DNA of 64,000 nucleotides from an uncultured Bacteroidia bacterium. GTDB taxonomy: Bacteria > Bacteroidota > Bacteroidia > NS11-12g > UBA955. Each line of letters starts with the position of its first letter. Position 1 is the stretch's first letter. The translations under genes and the position numbers were made by a program. The stretch covers positions 765,467 through 829,466 of the forward strand of contig CALSPH010000001.1 of the NCBI GenBank assembly GCA_943788195.1. The letters run 5' to 3'. Shown piece by piece: positions 1-9,826 of the stretch. Below the pieces are notes generated by a model. It made no database searches, was not told where the DNA came from, and was given only the letters and a program-made list of their open reading frames with translations.

Positions 1-632
1 CCTTTTAATTGGGTTGCTGAAATAGCCCCAACGCGCAAATCTAATTTAGGCTGAATGGCATTAATAATAGAACTTTTACCCACCCCAGAATGACCAGATA
101 AGATTACGCGCTTACCCTCCATAAGTTCCCTTAAGGTATCTATACCAATATTCTCTGTGGCAGAGCAGGAAATTACCTGAAAACCAGCATTTGTGTAAAT
201 GTCTTTATACTCCAAATACAATTTCTCATCTTCTTGGCCCCATAAATCCTGCTTATTAAAACAGATAATAGGTTCAATTTTATAGGCCACGGCCGCTACC
301 GTTAATCGGTCAATAAAACCTGAACTTGTTTTTGGGTTTTTAATGGATGCAATGATTAATAGGGCATTTACATTGCTGGCTAAAATCTGCGTTTGTTTGC
401 TTAGCTTATTACTTTTACGAATGATATAATTCTCGCGTTCAGCAATTCCATTGATGACTGCTTTATGTTCACCTTCGAAGATAAATTCTACTTTATCACC
501 TACCGCAATAGGGTTGGTGCTTTTAATGCCTTGTAGTCTTAATTTACCAGCTACTCTAGCCTCATGCCATTTTCCTTCGTCCGTTTTAATTAGATACCAA
601 CTGCCGGTAGATTTATAAACGGTGGCTAGCAT
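1..632 (-). CDS. rsgA: Ribosome small subunit-dependent GTPase A (partial, C-terminus beyond window start)
   Basis: Open frame from ATG at 632 on the minus strand running off the window: MLATVYKSTGSWYLIKTDEGKWHEARVAGKLRL..., with FNKQDLW and SGHSGVGKSSIINAI (G4 and G1 motifs in circularly permuted order). Not in the ORF track because it is open at the edge. Confidence 0.93.
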   Translation of the reverse strand, partial: MLATVYKSTGSWYLIKTDEGKWHEARVAGKLRLQGIKSTNPIAVGDKVEFIFEGEHKAVINGIAERENYIIRKSNKLSKQTQILASNVNALLIIASIKNPKTSSGFIDRLTVAAVAYKIEPIICFNKQDLWGQEDEKLYLEYKDIYTNAGFQVISCSATENIGIDTLRELMEGKRVILSGHSGVGKSSIINAIQPKLDLRVGAISATQLK

Positions 633-634
633 GT

Positions 635-1588
635 TTAGAAGATTTCTTTAGCAATAGCGCTTATGATTTTACTTTTACCCATGGTGTAAAAATGCAAAAC
701 GGGTGCTTTTGCTTGCATGAGTTCTTTACATTGACCAATACACCATTCAATGCCTACTTGTTCTACTTCTTGATCTGTTTTGCACTTGTCTATTGCCTCA
801 GTTAAATCTTCGGGAATGGAGATGTTAAAAATCTTCGGCAATTGCATGATTTGACTCTTTTTTGTGATAGGTTTAATACCGGGTATGATTGGGATATTAA
901 TTCCCAAGTCGCGACAGTTTTTTACAAAGTCAAAATAGGCCTTATTGTCAAAGAACATTTGAGTCACCAAAAATTTAGCCCCAGCATCTACTTTTCTTTT
1001 CAGAAACTTCAGATCCGTTTTTAAATTAGGCGCATCCGCATGTTTCTCAGGGTAACATGCCGCACCAGTACAAAAAGCAGTATCCGTCCCATTGATGAGT
1101 TCCTCATCAATATAAATACCATTGTTCATGTTCTCTATTTGATGGATCAGTTCTAAACTGTTCTGGTGTCCATCAATTTCTGCTTCAAAGTTTCGATCAC
1201 CTTTTTTATTATCACCTCGAAGTGCGAGTACATTATCAATCCCCAAAAAGTTTAAGTCAATTAATGCATTTTCAGTATCTTCTTTTGTAAATCCTCCGCA
1301 GATCAAATGAGGTACCGCATCAATTTTATATTTATTCATGATCGCAGCACAAATGGCTACTGTGCCGGGTCTTTTACGAGTTGAAATACGGTCATATGTA
1401 CCGTCTTTCCTTGGTTTAAGAATGAAATCTTCTCTGTGATACGTAACATCAATAAATGCAGGATTAAATTCCAATAACGGATCGATTGCTGAATATATGG
1501 CTTCGATACTTTTACCTTTCAAAGGAGGTAAAATTTCGAAGCTAAATAGGGTGCTCTTCGATTTATCGATGTGGTCTGTAATTTTCAT
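635..1588 (-). CDS. metF: Methylenetetrahydrofolate reductase [NAD(P)H]
   Basis: 317 aa; FSFEILPPLKG, ALRGD, CTGAACYPEKHADAPN, FLVTQMFFDN motifs. Confidence 0.95.
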   Translation of the reverse strand: MKITDHIDKSKSTLFSFEILPPLKGKSIEAIYSAIDPLLEFNPAFIDVTYHREDFILKPRKDGTYDRISTRKRPGTVAICAAIMNKYKIDAVPHLICGGFTKEDTENALIDLNFLGIDNVLALRGDNKKGDRNFEAEIDGHQNSLELIHQIENMNNGIYIDEELINGTDTAFCTGAACYPEKHADAPNLKTDLKFLKRKVDAGAKFLVTQMFFDNKAYFDFVKNCRDLGINIPIIPGIKPITKKSQIMQLPKIFNISIPEDLTEAIDKCKTDQEVEQVGIEWCIGQCKELMQAKAPVLHFYTMGKSKIISAIAKEIF

Positions 1589-1590
1589 GC

Positions 1591-3270
1591 TTATAGAAAG
1601 GTTAGCTTTTTTGTGATGGATATGCCGTTGCGCAATATTACAACATCTATGGTGTCTCCTTTTTTAAATTTACTGAGCGCATGCATGTATTCTTCAACAT
1701 TTCCAACTTCATGTATTCCCATTTTTGTGATAATATCATTGCGCAGCAGACCTGCCTTATCCGCAGATTTTCCTGATGATACATTGTCTAGCCGCATGCC
1801 TGCTCCGCCAAAAGTATAATCGGGCATAACGCCTAAGGTCACTTTGAATTGGGTTGGTGTATGGTTTGTATTCTTAGTAGTCCTAAACTTTCGCTTGCGT
1901 TTGGGTATTTTACATATGAGCTTAATGGTGTAATCCTCAATGAGCAACATTCCTGGATAATTAATCAGTTCTACATCATCCTCGGGCATGTGATATTCAC
2001 GGTGTTGGCCTGAGAATAAATGCACTGCAGGAATGTTTGCAAGATAAAACGAGGTATGATCTGAGGCTCCAATTCCTCCATCGGTGGTATTAATTCTAAA
2101 TTGGCTCGTATCTAACTTAATTCTTTTCATACGTTTTTTCCAGTATGGAGATGTTCCAATGCCATTTATCACAGCAGTATGATTGGATATGTTTAAGCGA
2201 CCAACCATATCAAAATTAATCATTGCAAGTATTTGCGCGGTGTCAATAGGGCAGTTTTTCACAAAATATTTGGAGCCTAGTAAGCCAAGTTCTTCGCCTG
2301 AAAATGCAACAAAAACCAGGTTGTATTTTTTAAAGGCCTTATGGTTTGGGAGTGTTTTTGCCAGATGTAGCATCATAGCAATTCCACTGGCATTGTCGTC
2401 TGCGCCATTGTGAATTTCTTGACCAGTTGAACGGCTATTGCCTAGTTCCGCGCGACCAATATGATCGTGATGTGCGCCAATTACGAGGTATTTCTTTTTT
2501 GGATTGCGCACATAAACGCCAATTACATTATGACCCTGCTTTAGAACGGTCTCAATTCTGGCCTCAATGCCTATTTCAACTAAATTTTTAGTTTCACCAA
2601 GATTCAGTGAAGTAAAAGCAATGGGTATTTTAGAAGGAGTTACGTTCTTTTTTAGCTTTCCCGAGGGCACATTCTCCAGACTGTCTGGATTGTGAAATAA
2701 TATACCTGAAGCTCCATGAGCCAGTGCATTCTTTATTTTACTCTTGATTCCAGAGACAAAACCAAAGGCACTGTGTGGATTGTCATTTTCAGGATGGCCC
2801 AATTTGATAAGAAAGACTTTACCGGAATCCGTATTTTCAAATTTGTCGTAATCATCATGTCCCTTTTTGGCATATGTTATACCGTAACCTGCATCATAGA
2901 CTTGCGCATTAATAGATGCTCTATTTGCACATTCTGAAAGTAAAACGAACTCTTTACCATATGCAAAATCATTTGCCCCTGTTGTATCGCCAATGAACAG
3001 TTTGCTTTTGGAACTTGCAATGCGTAGATATGGATAGTCAAATTCTTGAATAAAGGTATCATTATTGCCTCCTTTAAGCCCAAAATTTATCATCTCTTGT
3101 TGGATGAATTGGGCAGATTTAAGTTCTCCCGGCATACCGGTTAGGCGTCCTTCCAATTCATCAGACGCTAGGTATTCAATAACTTTTTTATAGTAGACCA
3201 TTTGGTCTGTTTGGCCCAATAAGGATAAATAGTAGCAAGTTAATAGTGTAAGAAGGATTGATTTTTTCAC
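1591..3270 (-). CDS. M28 family metallopeptidase with PA-like insert and C-terminal PDZ domain
   Basis: 559 aa; signal peptide; GAHHDHIG, NGADDNASG, FSGEELGLLGS, GGIGASDHTSF motifs; PDZ-like C-terminus (GMRLDNVSSGKSADKAGLLRNDIITKMG). GTG start overlaps the upstream gene's stop. Confidence 0.92.
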   Translation of the reverse strand: MKKSILLTLLTCYYLSLLGQTDQMVYYKKVIEYLASDELEGRLTGMPGELKSAQFIQQEMINFGLKGGNNDTFIQEFDYPYLRIASSKSKLFIGDTTGANDFAYGKEFVLLSECANRASINAQVYDAGYGITYAKKGHDDYDKFENTDSGKVFLIKLGHPENDNPHSAFGFVSGIKSKIKNALAHGASGILFHNPDSLENVPSGKLKKNVTPSKIPIAFTSLNLGETKNLVEIGIEARIETVLKQGHNVIGVYVRNPKKKYLVIGAHHDHIGRAELGNSRSTGQEIHNGADDNASGIAMMLHLAKTLPNHKAFKKYNLVFVAFSGEELGLLGSKYFVKNCPIDTAQILAMINFDMVGRLNISNHTAVINGIGTSPYWKKRMKRIKLDTSQFRINTTDGGIGASDHTSFYLANIPAVHLFSGQHREYHMPEDDVELINYPGMLLIEDYTIKLICKIPKRKRKFRTTKNTNHTPTQFKVTLGVMPDYTFGGAGMRLDNVSSGKSADKAGLLRNDIITKMGIHEVGNVEEYMHALSKFKKGDTIDVVILRNGISITKKLTFL

Positions 3271-4007
3271 AGAAGTAATATTTTAATGATGTTAATAATA
3301 ATAATGGCTGCAAAAATACTCTTCGTAAGCCAAAGTGGAAACTTATGATTCATTTTTACACCCATTTGTGAAAAAATGATAATAAACGGAACCATAGGTA
3401 GGATTAAATTCCAGCAAATATATCCGCTTTGTGCTGAAGCATCGATCATCAGTTTCGGATTTAGTATTCCATAATAAATCAAAGAGGGAAAAATAAACAA
3501 TGTAATAACGGTCGATGATAGAGAAGTAGCAGCGCTGTATTTAAGCTGGAAAATATTATGAAATAGGGGCAACATGATAGTTCCTCCACCCAGTCCTGTA
3601 ATGCCACTAAAGAACCCTACAATTAGACCTGCCATTGATTTTTTCTGTGAACTAATTTCGCTAGGCTTTTTATTAAAAGCATTGCTTTTTTTATTGATGA
3701 AACTTTGAATAACTATAAAGATAAGAATACATAAAAACATTCCTTTAAAAATGGATGTCAAGTGATTCCCTTCGGTGTTCAGTAATTTACTGATAATGTA
3801 AATGATTAGTAAAGAAATTACTGTTGCGGGGATTGCCGTAATAAGTGCATCTTTAAAGAAAAGATTTTTTAGTTTGAAGTGCCGATACGATGCGGCAAAA
3901 CCAGCAACAAAAACCACAACAAAAGAATTGGCCAGCAGGTATGGAACACTTTCCTCTCCAACATTGGCTAGGCCAATATGGTGTGATAATATCGGAATAA
4001 AAATCAA
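3267..4007 (-). CDS. Sulfite exporter TauE/SafE family membrane protein (true start probably upstream of the TTG at 4007)
   Basis: Multi-TM; internal repeat GLIVGFFSGITGLGGGTIMLPLF; first repeat copy GAIGGFLSGLLGIGGALIFIPIL extends upstream of the listed ORF. Confidence 0.85.
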   Translation of the reverse strand: MIFIPILSHHIGLANVGEESVPYLLANSFVVVFVAGFAASYRHFKLKNLFFKDALITAIPATVISLLIIYIISKLLNTEGNHLTSIFKGMFLCILIFIVIQSFINKKSNAFNKKPSEISSQKKSMAGLIVGFFSGITGLGGGTIMLPLFHNIFQLKYSAATSLSSTVITLFIFPSLIYYGILNPKLMIDASAQSGYICWNLILPMVPFIIIFSQMGVKMNHKFPLWLTKSIFAAIIIINIIKILLL

Positions 4008-4093
4008 GGCCCCACCAATTCCTAGAAGGCCGCTTAAAAAGCCACCAATTGCTCCGGTAAAAGCATATCCGATATAGTCTGAAGTTGAAATAA

Positions 4094-5725
4094 CTAGTTC
4101 AAGTAATTTTGATAACTTGCCTTATTCTGAAGTATTTCTACTGCCTTTTGGGTCGTTTTGTCTTTGTTAAATTGCCCTTTGTAATACAAGCTTTGCAGTC
4201 CATAGACACGGATGATTTCTAAACTGAGCAAATCTAAAATTTCAGATTTGTTCGCTTTAATTTGATTGGTTTTATGTTTTATCGAGGCGTTGGTTAATGC
4301 CTTAATTCCTTCAGCTGTATTGTTAATATGGTCATCTTTGATTGATTGGTTAAGATGTTCAATATGGATATCAGTTTTTGTTTTAATCCGATGAAAAAGA
4401 CTTTGTGCAAACAAGGTAAATTCATCAAATTGTGCAGCTGGTAGTGTAAAATCCGATCCGATTTCGATGGATTTATTACTCAAGTATTTTACCGCATAGT
4501 CAAAAATGATTTGTTTGTTCCTAAGTTCTTTAATGATCTGTTGATTTTCATTAAAATCGACAATCTCATCGGGGAGTATTCCTCCTCCATCAAATACAGT
4601 TCTGCCGCCTTTGGTTTTAAATGCTTGACGCAAAGAATCGGCAACCTTGCCCACACTGCCATCGCTGTTTCGATTGCCATAGTCTAAAGCCTGAATACAC
4701 CTTCCTGAAGGGGTGTAGTATTTTGCCGTTGTAAGTTTCATTTGACTCCGATATGGAAGGGAGCGTGTGGATTGAACCAAACCCTTGCCAAATGAATTAA
4801 CGCCTACAACCACCGCTCTATCCAAGTCTTGCAATGTCCCGGAAACTATTTCTGATGCGGAAGCGGAACGTTCATTAACCAACACAACCAAAGGAATGGT
4901 AAGGTCTAAAGGTTTATTAACGGTTTTATATTCAAAATAGTCCTTTTCAGTTCTACCCTTGGTAAACACCACCAGTTCGTTCTTTGGAATGAAGAGATTA
5001 ACAATGTCACGTGCCTCTAATAGCAAACCTCCTGGGTTGTTTCTCAAATCTAACACCAATGATTTTGCGCCTTTTTTCTTAAGATCAATGATGGCCGTAC
5101 TGACTTCTTTTGCAGCCGATTGCATAAAGTTAGTTAAGTGAATATATCCTGTTTCATTATTTACCATACCGAAAAATGGCACATTTTTAAGCTTTACTTC
5201 AACCCGTTCTATTTCCTTTTTTATAATACCAACACCAGGTCGATCTAGCTCAATCGAGAGAATACTACCCTTTGCTCCTTTCATAACAGGGCTTAAGTCC
5301 GCATTGGATTTTCCGATGAAAGATTTGCCACTCACCCGAACAATAATATCACCAATTTTAACACCTGCTTTTTCCGCAGAGTATCCTTCAAAGACATCTG
5401 TTATTACCAAATGTTCTTCTATTTTGGTCACAAAAATTCCAAGACCACCATACTCCCCTGTTCGCTGGGTAAGCGCCTCCTCAGCCTGCGCCTCAGAATA
5501 AAATACCGTATAAGGGTCCAATGAATTAAGCATCGCATCAATGCTCTTACGCATTAATTCACCCGGCTTTGTTTCGTCAACATAAGACAAGTCGACCTCT
5601 TTATATACTGCAGCGAATATTTCTAGATTTTTACTTACTTCAAAACGGTTGTCAAGAATTTTGAATCCTGAAAAAACAAGGATAGATAGGCAAGCTGCCC
5701 AGATTAGTTTACGTGGATTAGTCAT
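4094..5725 (-). CDS. S41 family C-terminal processing peptidase (CtpA/Prc-like) with PDZ domain
   Basis: 543 aa; GGLGIFVTKIEEHLVITDVFEGYSAEKAGVKIGDII (PDZ), LVLDLRNNPGGLL, NERSASASEIVSGTLQDLDRAVVVG, SFGKGLVQ (catalytic Ser/Lys). Confidence 0.94.
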   Translation of the reverse strand: MTNPRKLIWAACLSILVFSGFKILDNRFEVSKNLEIFAAVYKEVDLSYVDETKPGELMRKSIDAMLNSLDPYTVFYSEAQAEEALTQRTGEYGGLGIFVTKIEEHLVITDVFEGYSAEKAGVKIGDIIVRVSGKSFIGKSNADLSPVMKGAKGSILSIELDRPGVGIIKKEIERVEVKLKNVPFFGMVNNETGYIHLTNFMQSAAKEVSTAIIDLKKKGAKSLVLDLRNNPGGLLLEARDIVNLFIPKNELVVFTKGRTEKDYFEYKTVNKPLDLTIPLVVLVNERSASASEIVSGTLQDLDRAVVVGVNSFGKGLVQSTRSLPYRSQMKLTTAKYYTPSGRCIQALDYGNRNSDGSVGKVADSLRQAFKTKGGRTVFDGGGILPDEIVDFNENQQIIKELRNKQIIFDYAVKYLSNKSIEIGSDFTLPAAQFDEFTLFAQSLFHRIKTKTDIHIEHLNQSIKDDHINNTAEGIKALTNASIKHKTNQIKANKSEILDLLSLEIIRVYGLQSLYYKGQFNKDKTTQKAVEILQNKASYQNYLN

Positions 5726-5729
5726 CCTG

Positions 5730-7292
5730 TTAATTCTTATTTATTGCTATAACGCAAAAAGCGGCATCTGCATTGCTTGTGTTATAATTAAACATAATTT
5801 TTCCGCCAACTAATTTAGCATTGCTATTAAATCTACTAGAAAGACCTGTCTTTATTTTTTGATAGAATGAGCCACTTTGTCTATCCATTTTACTTGTTAA
5901 CGCATTTATATCTAATGGGTTTTTGGTAACAATAACTGCCATGTAGTCTTTGCTGCCTACCTTATCAGGATACATGCTAAAATCTTGCGGGAAAATCCGT
6001 GATCCAGTAATTCCACAATATGCGCTGTGCTTATCTGTATATGGAAATAAGCGATATGTGGTTTTATCGGTTTCTTCTCCAATAACATAAGTATAGCAAG
6101 GGTTACTGTTTTTCACCTCAATTTTAAATTCATTATTGATATTCACGGTACTTGATTCAAAAATGGATCCTGCTCCAGATAAGGAAATGGATGAGCCATA
6201 TCGTGCGGTCCCTTTTACATTGGGTTTTATATTAATCAATGAAACTTGAGCTTGAAGTATATTTTGTTGTGCTGAACTTTGTTTAGAAGCCAAGGGGTCA
6301 ATTCCATAAGCTTCCACGCAAAAGTGGTTGAAGTCATCATAACGTACCCATGCAATGCCATTCTGGCCCCATTCTGGGCCCCAGCTATTATAGATTTGAA
6401 AAGATCCACCATACTTGTTGTCATCATATCCTACTAAACACATGCAATGGCCTCCAAAACCTTGTTTTTTATAATCATAGTCACTAGGGGTCCAAAGGGC
6501 TGCCCCCATCATTTCTTGCATAAAACTACCGCCAACTAACATCCCTATCACTACAGGGCCTCCTTTGGCTATATTTTGTTTTATAGCCAGCATGTCCACA
6601 CCATCAGGTCGTTCAGAACTTGTTAAACGATTGTATCCATGAATGTTAAAGTTTCTTGCAGCTTCCACCATTTGATTATTTGGCCTCGTATTACAATTGT
6701 TTTCGTCATACTGGAAATATTTAAAGGGGAGTGCTCCATTTTTTTGCTGAACGTCCATCGCCTTGTTTATATAGGCACCTTGACAATCAGGAAGATGGAT
6801 TTGGTTATACAAATAGGATGGACTGAAAGCAACCGCATCAGGATTTTTACCTGTTGCAAGAGATTCCATTATGGTTCTTGCGGCATATGCACTGCCCCAA
6901 CCAACACAACTGCCCTGTTGACCTTGATTCCTAGGTGTGGGGCAATATTTCGCCAACGATGCTTGTGCGGGAAGTTTTTCGCGATCAGATAATGCAGCAA
7001 AAACATATGCTTTACCATATTCTTCTGGTTTCATTTCACAGCCTTTATATAAGGAGCTTTCAGAAGAGGTATCAGTTGTGCTGGGTATAGAAGTATTACA
7101 CCCTTTGCTAAAGAAGTACCAGCCACCAAAGATAAGGATGGCTAAAATGAGCAGTTTGGGTTTTTTGAAGAGCAAAGGCAAAAGGAAAGTAAGTAAACCT
7201 CCACCAGGTATTTTACCGCCACCTCCGCCACCGCGATTTCTTTCAGGAGCATCCTCACTTTGATGCTCATCTGGTCTCATTCTTATTGGCAT
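5730..7292 (-). CDS. Membrane-anchored C1A (papain-like) cysteine peptidase with C-terminal DUF4384-like domain
   Basis: 520 aa; Gly-rich N-terminus plus one TM; RNQGQQGSCVGWGSAYAART (Cys), GGHCMCLVGYDD (His), IYNSWGPEWGQNG (Asn); C-terminal LFPYTD...RIFP.DFSMYPDKVGSKDYMAVIVT. Confidence 0.88.
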   Translation of the reverse strand: MPIRMRPDEHQSEDAPERNRGGGGGGKIPGGGLLTFLLPLLFKKPKLLILAILIFGGWYFFSKGCNTSIPSTTDTSSESSLYKGCEMKPEEYGKAYVFAALSDREKLPAQASLAKYCPTPRNQGQQGSCVGWGSAYAARTIMESLATGKNPDAVAFSPSYLYNQIHLPDCQGAYINKAMDVQQKNGALPFKYFQYDENNCNTRPNNQMVEAARNFNIHGYNRLTSSERPDGVDMLAIKQNIAKGGPVVIGMLVGGSFMQEMMGAALWTPSDYDYKKQGFGGHCMCLVGYDDNKYGGSFQIYNSWGPEWGQNGIAWVRYDDFNHFCVEAYGIDPLASKQSSAQQNILQAQVSLINIKPNVKGTARYGSSISLSGAGSIFESSTVNINNEFKIEVKNSNPCYTYVIGEETDKTTYRLFPYTDKHSAYCGITGSRIFPQDFSMYPDKVGSKDYMAVIVTKNPLDINALTSKMDRQSGSFYQKIKTGLSSRFNSNAKLVGGKIMFNYNTSNADAAFCVIAINKN

Positions 7293-7333
7293 ATTCTTTT
7301 TTAGACAAATATAAGAATAGAACTTTGGATTGA

Positions 7334-8299
7334 CTAGAAGGAAAGAAGTTCTTTATAGTGGCTAACTACTTGAACCGCAATTAGAATAAACAACAGGGTG
7401 TTTCTAAGTCGCATTTTTTGACTTGAACAGAAAAAATATGCGAGTGTTAAACTGCCAGGTAGGCACACTAATTCAATGCTATGAAGAGTTCCAGTTAACA
7501 AGTATATGGCGAGGGCACTCAATATAAAAAGGAGCATGGCCACAATTTGAATCAAGCGTCTGCTTTTTACTGTATTTCTGCCTGAGTTGTCCACCCAAAT
7601 AAATGCGGCAGCCACAATAATCACAAAGTAAACGGAGATGATGATCATAGACGTAATATCTAACGCTATGCGCGAAATTGGAAAGGGTTGAATATGAACT
7701 ATATCAATTAAATCTGGATTGGTATATCCAGAAACCCATAAAATAACCCATGGAAATAATGCGCCAAGAATTAAAAGTGTTATTGGTCTAAATTTTAATG
7801 GCAAGAAACGGGTATAAGAAAAAATAACCACAAGAATCAGTGGTGCAAAGCTCAGGTGAATCATGCTTCCAATACCTACCAAGATACTTGCTTTAAAAAC
7901 CAAATAACTCGGGGCGTCCGAATCATGAAAATGAACAATTTGATTAAAAATAAGAACAGTTATTAAACTGAGCAGGGAAAAACTAGATAGATATGCGTTG
8001 GAAGGTATTAGAGTTGAAATGAGAAGAAAGAAAAAATATGGCAATGCGGTATGTTTGTAAATAACGTCATTACGTATTACCGTATTAGCAAGCAATAGTG
8101 CACTTACTATAACGATACAGTTCTTAACAAGGAAAGCAACAAATGGTAATGTATTGAGTGCATTGATGGGTTTAGCCAAAATGCCAAAATCTAATGAGGC
8201 CTCTGGAATATGCAACCAAATGGCCAATTGCAAAGCAATATAAATTGCTGTTGCAAGTACAAATGACTTTAATTGTATGGTTTGAAGAGCCCTGAGCAC
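7334..8299 (-). CDS. Multi-pass membrane protein (DUF6427-like)
   Basis: 321 aa; about 8-9 hydrophobic segments; resembles the Bacteroidota DUF6427 family. Confidence 0.7.
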   Translation of the reverse strand: MLRALQTIQLKSFVLATAIYIALQLAIWLHIPEASLDFGILAKPINALNTLPFVAFLVKNCIVIVSALLLANTVIRNDVIYKHTALPYFFFLLISTLIPSNAYLSSFSLLSLITVLIFNQIVHFHDSDAPSYLVFKASILVGIGSMIHLSFAPLILVVIFSYTRFLPLKFRPITLLILGALFPWVILWVSGYTNPDLIDIVHIQPFPISRIALDITSMIIISVYFVIIVAAAFIWVDNSGRNTVKSRRLIQIVAMLLFILSALAIYLLTGTLHSIELVCLPGSLTLAYFFCSSQKMRLRNTLLFILIAVQVVSHYKELLSF

Positions 8300-9750
8300 T
8301 AATAAATTATTTTTAAAAGGCCTCTTTCGCCATTGGATAAGAACATGGGTATTGCAGCTCTGTTGTATCCAATGATTCTGCTTTCTGAAGGGATGACCAT
8401 ATAAGAAGCCATGTCTGTTCTAAAAAGATTTTTTTGAGAAGTCTGGCCATCTTGGTTGATACTATACTGAATTACATCACCATTGTAGACCAGTTTCTCA
8501 TTATATATAAAGTGGACCCTGTCTGGTGCAGGGACTACAATGATTGAACTAAAGTACCCACCATCATTTATACTACTTTGTCTTTTTAGAAGCACCTTAT
8601 TCCATTGAATTCGCCCGTATTTGTTGTTTGAGAAAACCAGCACTTCTTCAAAATTATATACATTTCTACTCTGTGTTACAGGTATACCGTTTTGATAAAA
8701 AGTTTCATTTTGATCGGTTAGAAAAAAGCGTTCGGCAATGATCATAGATCCGCTATCGGAAGTTGGAACAATATCTTTGATATAAAATGAATTGAGTTCC
8801 TTCTCTTTTCCCAGCTTACCCCCTGCTATTTGGCGCGAAAATTCAGAATTAATTTTTTGCCTGCCTTCATATATTCTCTTTTGATCATTTGAATTATATG
8901 CCGAATTGGTTAAGCCATAATTGCCGTTTTTGTAATTTGGACTATAGAAGTATGAAAGCAGGACTCGTTTATTTTGGATGTCTTCCTTCAAATAAACAGA
9001 ACTGATAAAAAGTTCCTGACTATTCAGTTCTGTATTCGTCCATTCGTTATTTTTTTTGTTGTACATCAACAGATAATAAATGGAATTGTCTTTGGCGAAA
9101 AAGCCACCCTTTTGGGCAGCATAAATGCAATAATAATTCCCGTTTTTATCCATAATTCTACTCATTACCTTTGTGTTTTTTGCACTGAAGTTAAGGGTAT
9201 ACTGAACCGGTTTCTCTAACTTAAGTGCATCATCAAAATATTGAATGAATAGGGTACTGTTTTCATCTTCTGCCTGAATATAGTTAATAAGGCCTGCGTT
9301 GCGGGTATGATTATATATGATATCGTAACCATACAAACGATTATTTTCAATGGGGATATTGACCCATTCTTTTAATTCCTCCTTGTTTTCTTTGGTTTCA
9401 TAATCAAGGGCCTTGTAGAACAGTTTCCTGTTCGCGTAATTCGGGTAATGATAAATAACATAAAGCTGGTTCTTCAATAAAAGGACTTTGTCCACCTGTT
9501 TTTTGCGCTCACTAATTGCGAAGGTGTTTTTCAACCGCAGTCCGTGATCATAAAAGTCGATATAGACATTTCGTTTTAAACTCTTGTCTTTATAACGCAG
9601 AATTAGGACTCCTTTATCATTCTCACCAATCACATTGCAATGCGTATTGGATCCAGAAAATTTATCAAAGGAAGCCCAAACCATTTGTTGAGAATAGGAT
9701 ATGACTGCAAAAAATGACAGCGTTAAAGAAAGGATAAGCTTAAAAATCAC
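8299..9750 (-). CDS. Hypothetical secreted protein
   Basis: 483 aa; signal peptide MIFKLILSLTLSFFAVISYSQQ; no recognised domain; start abuts the DUF6427-like gene (shared operon). Confidence 0.75.
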   Translation of the reverse strand: MIFKLILSLTLSFFAVISYSQQMVWASFDKFSGSNTHCNVIGENDKGVLILRYKDKSLKRNVYIDFYDHGLRLKNTFAISERKKQVDKVLLLKNQLYVIYHYPNYANRKLFYKALDYETKENKEELKEWVNIPIENNRLYGYDIIYNHTRNAGLINYIQAEDENSTLFIQYFDDALKLEKPVQYTLNFSAKNTKVMSRIMDKNGNYYCIYAAQKGGFFAKDNSIYYLLMYNKKNNEWTNTELNSQELFISSVYLKEDIQNKRVLLSYFYSPNYKNGNYGLTNSAYNSNDQKRIYEGRQKINSEFSRQIAGGKLGKEKELNSFYIKDIVPTSDSGSMIIAERFFLTDQNETFYQNGIPVTQSRNVYNFEEVLVFSNNKYGRIQWNKVLLKRQSSINDGGYFSSIIVVPAPDRVHFIYNEKLVYNGDVIQYSINQDGQTSQKNLFRTDMASYMVIPSESRIIGYNRAAIPMFLSNGERGLLKIIY

Positions 9751-9826
9751 TTAGGCGCAATTTACAAAAGAAAAAATGTTCGGCACAGCCTTATTCCTTA
9801 TTAATTAATTTTACTTTTGAAATGAT

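Noticed and set aside
842-1024. Short plus-strand ORF antisense to metF, and many similar 60-120 aa ORFs in the track (e.g. 1571-1819, 6639-6992, 14403-14843, 42001-42495)
   Set aside because: They lie fully antisense to long, clearly homologous CDSs, with low-complexity or unrecognisable translations; spurious shadow ORFs.
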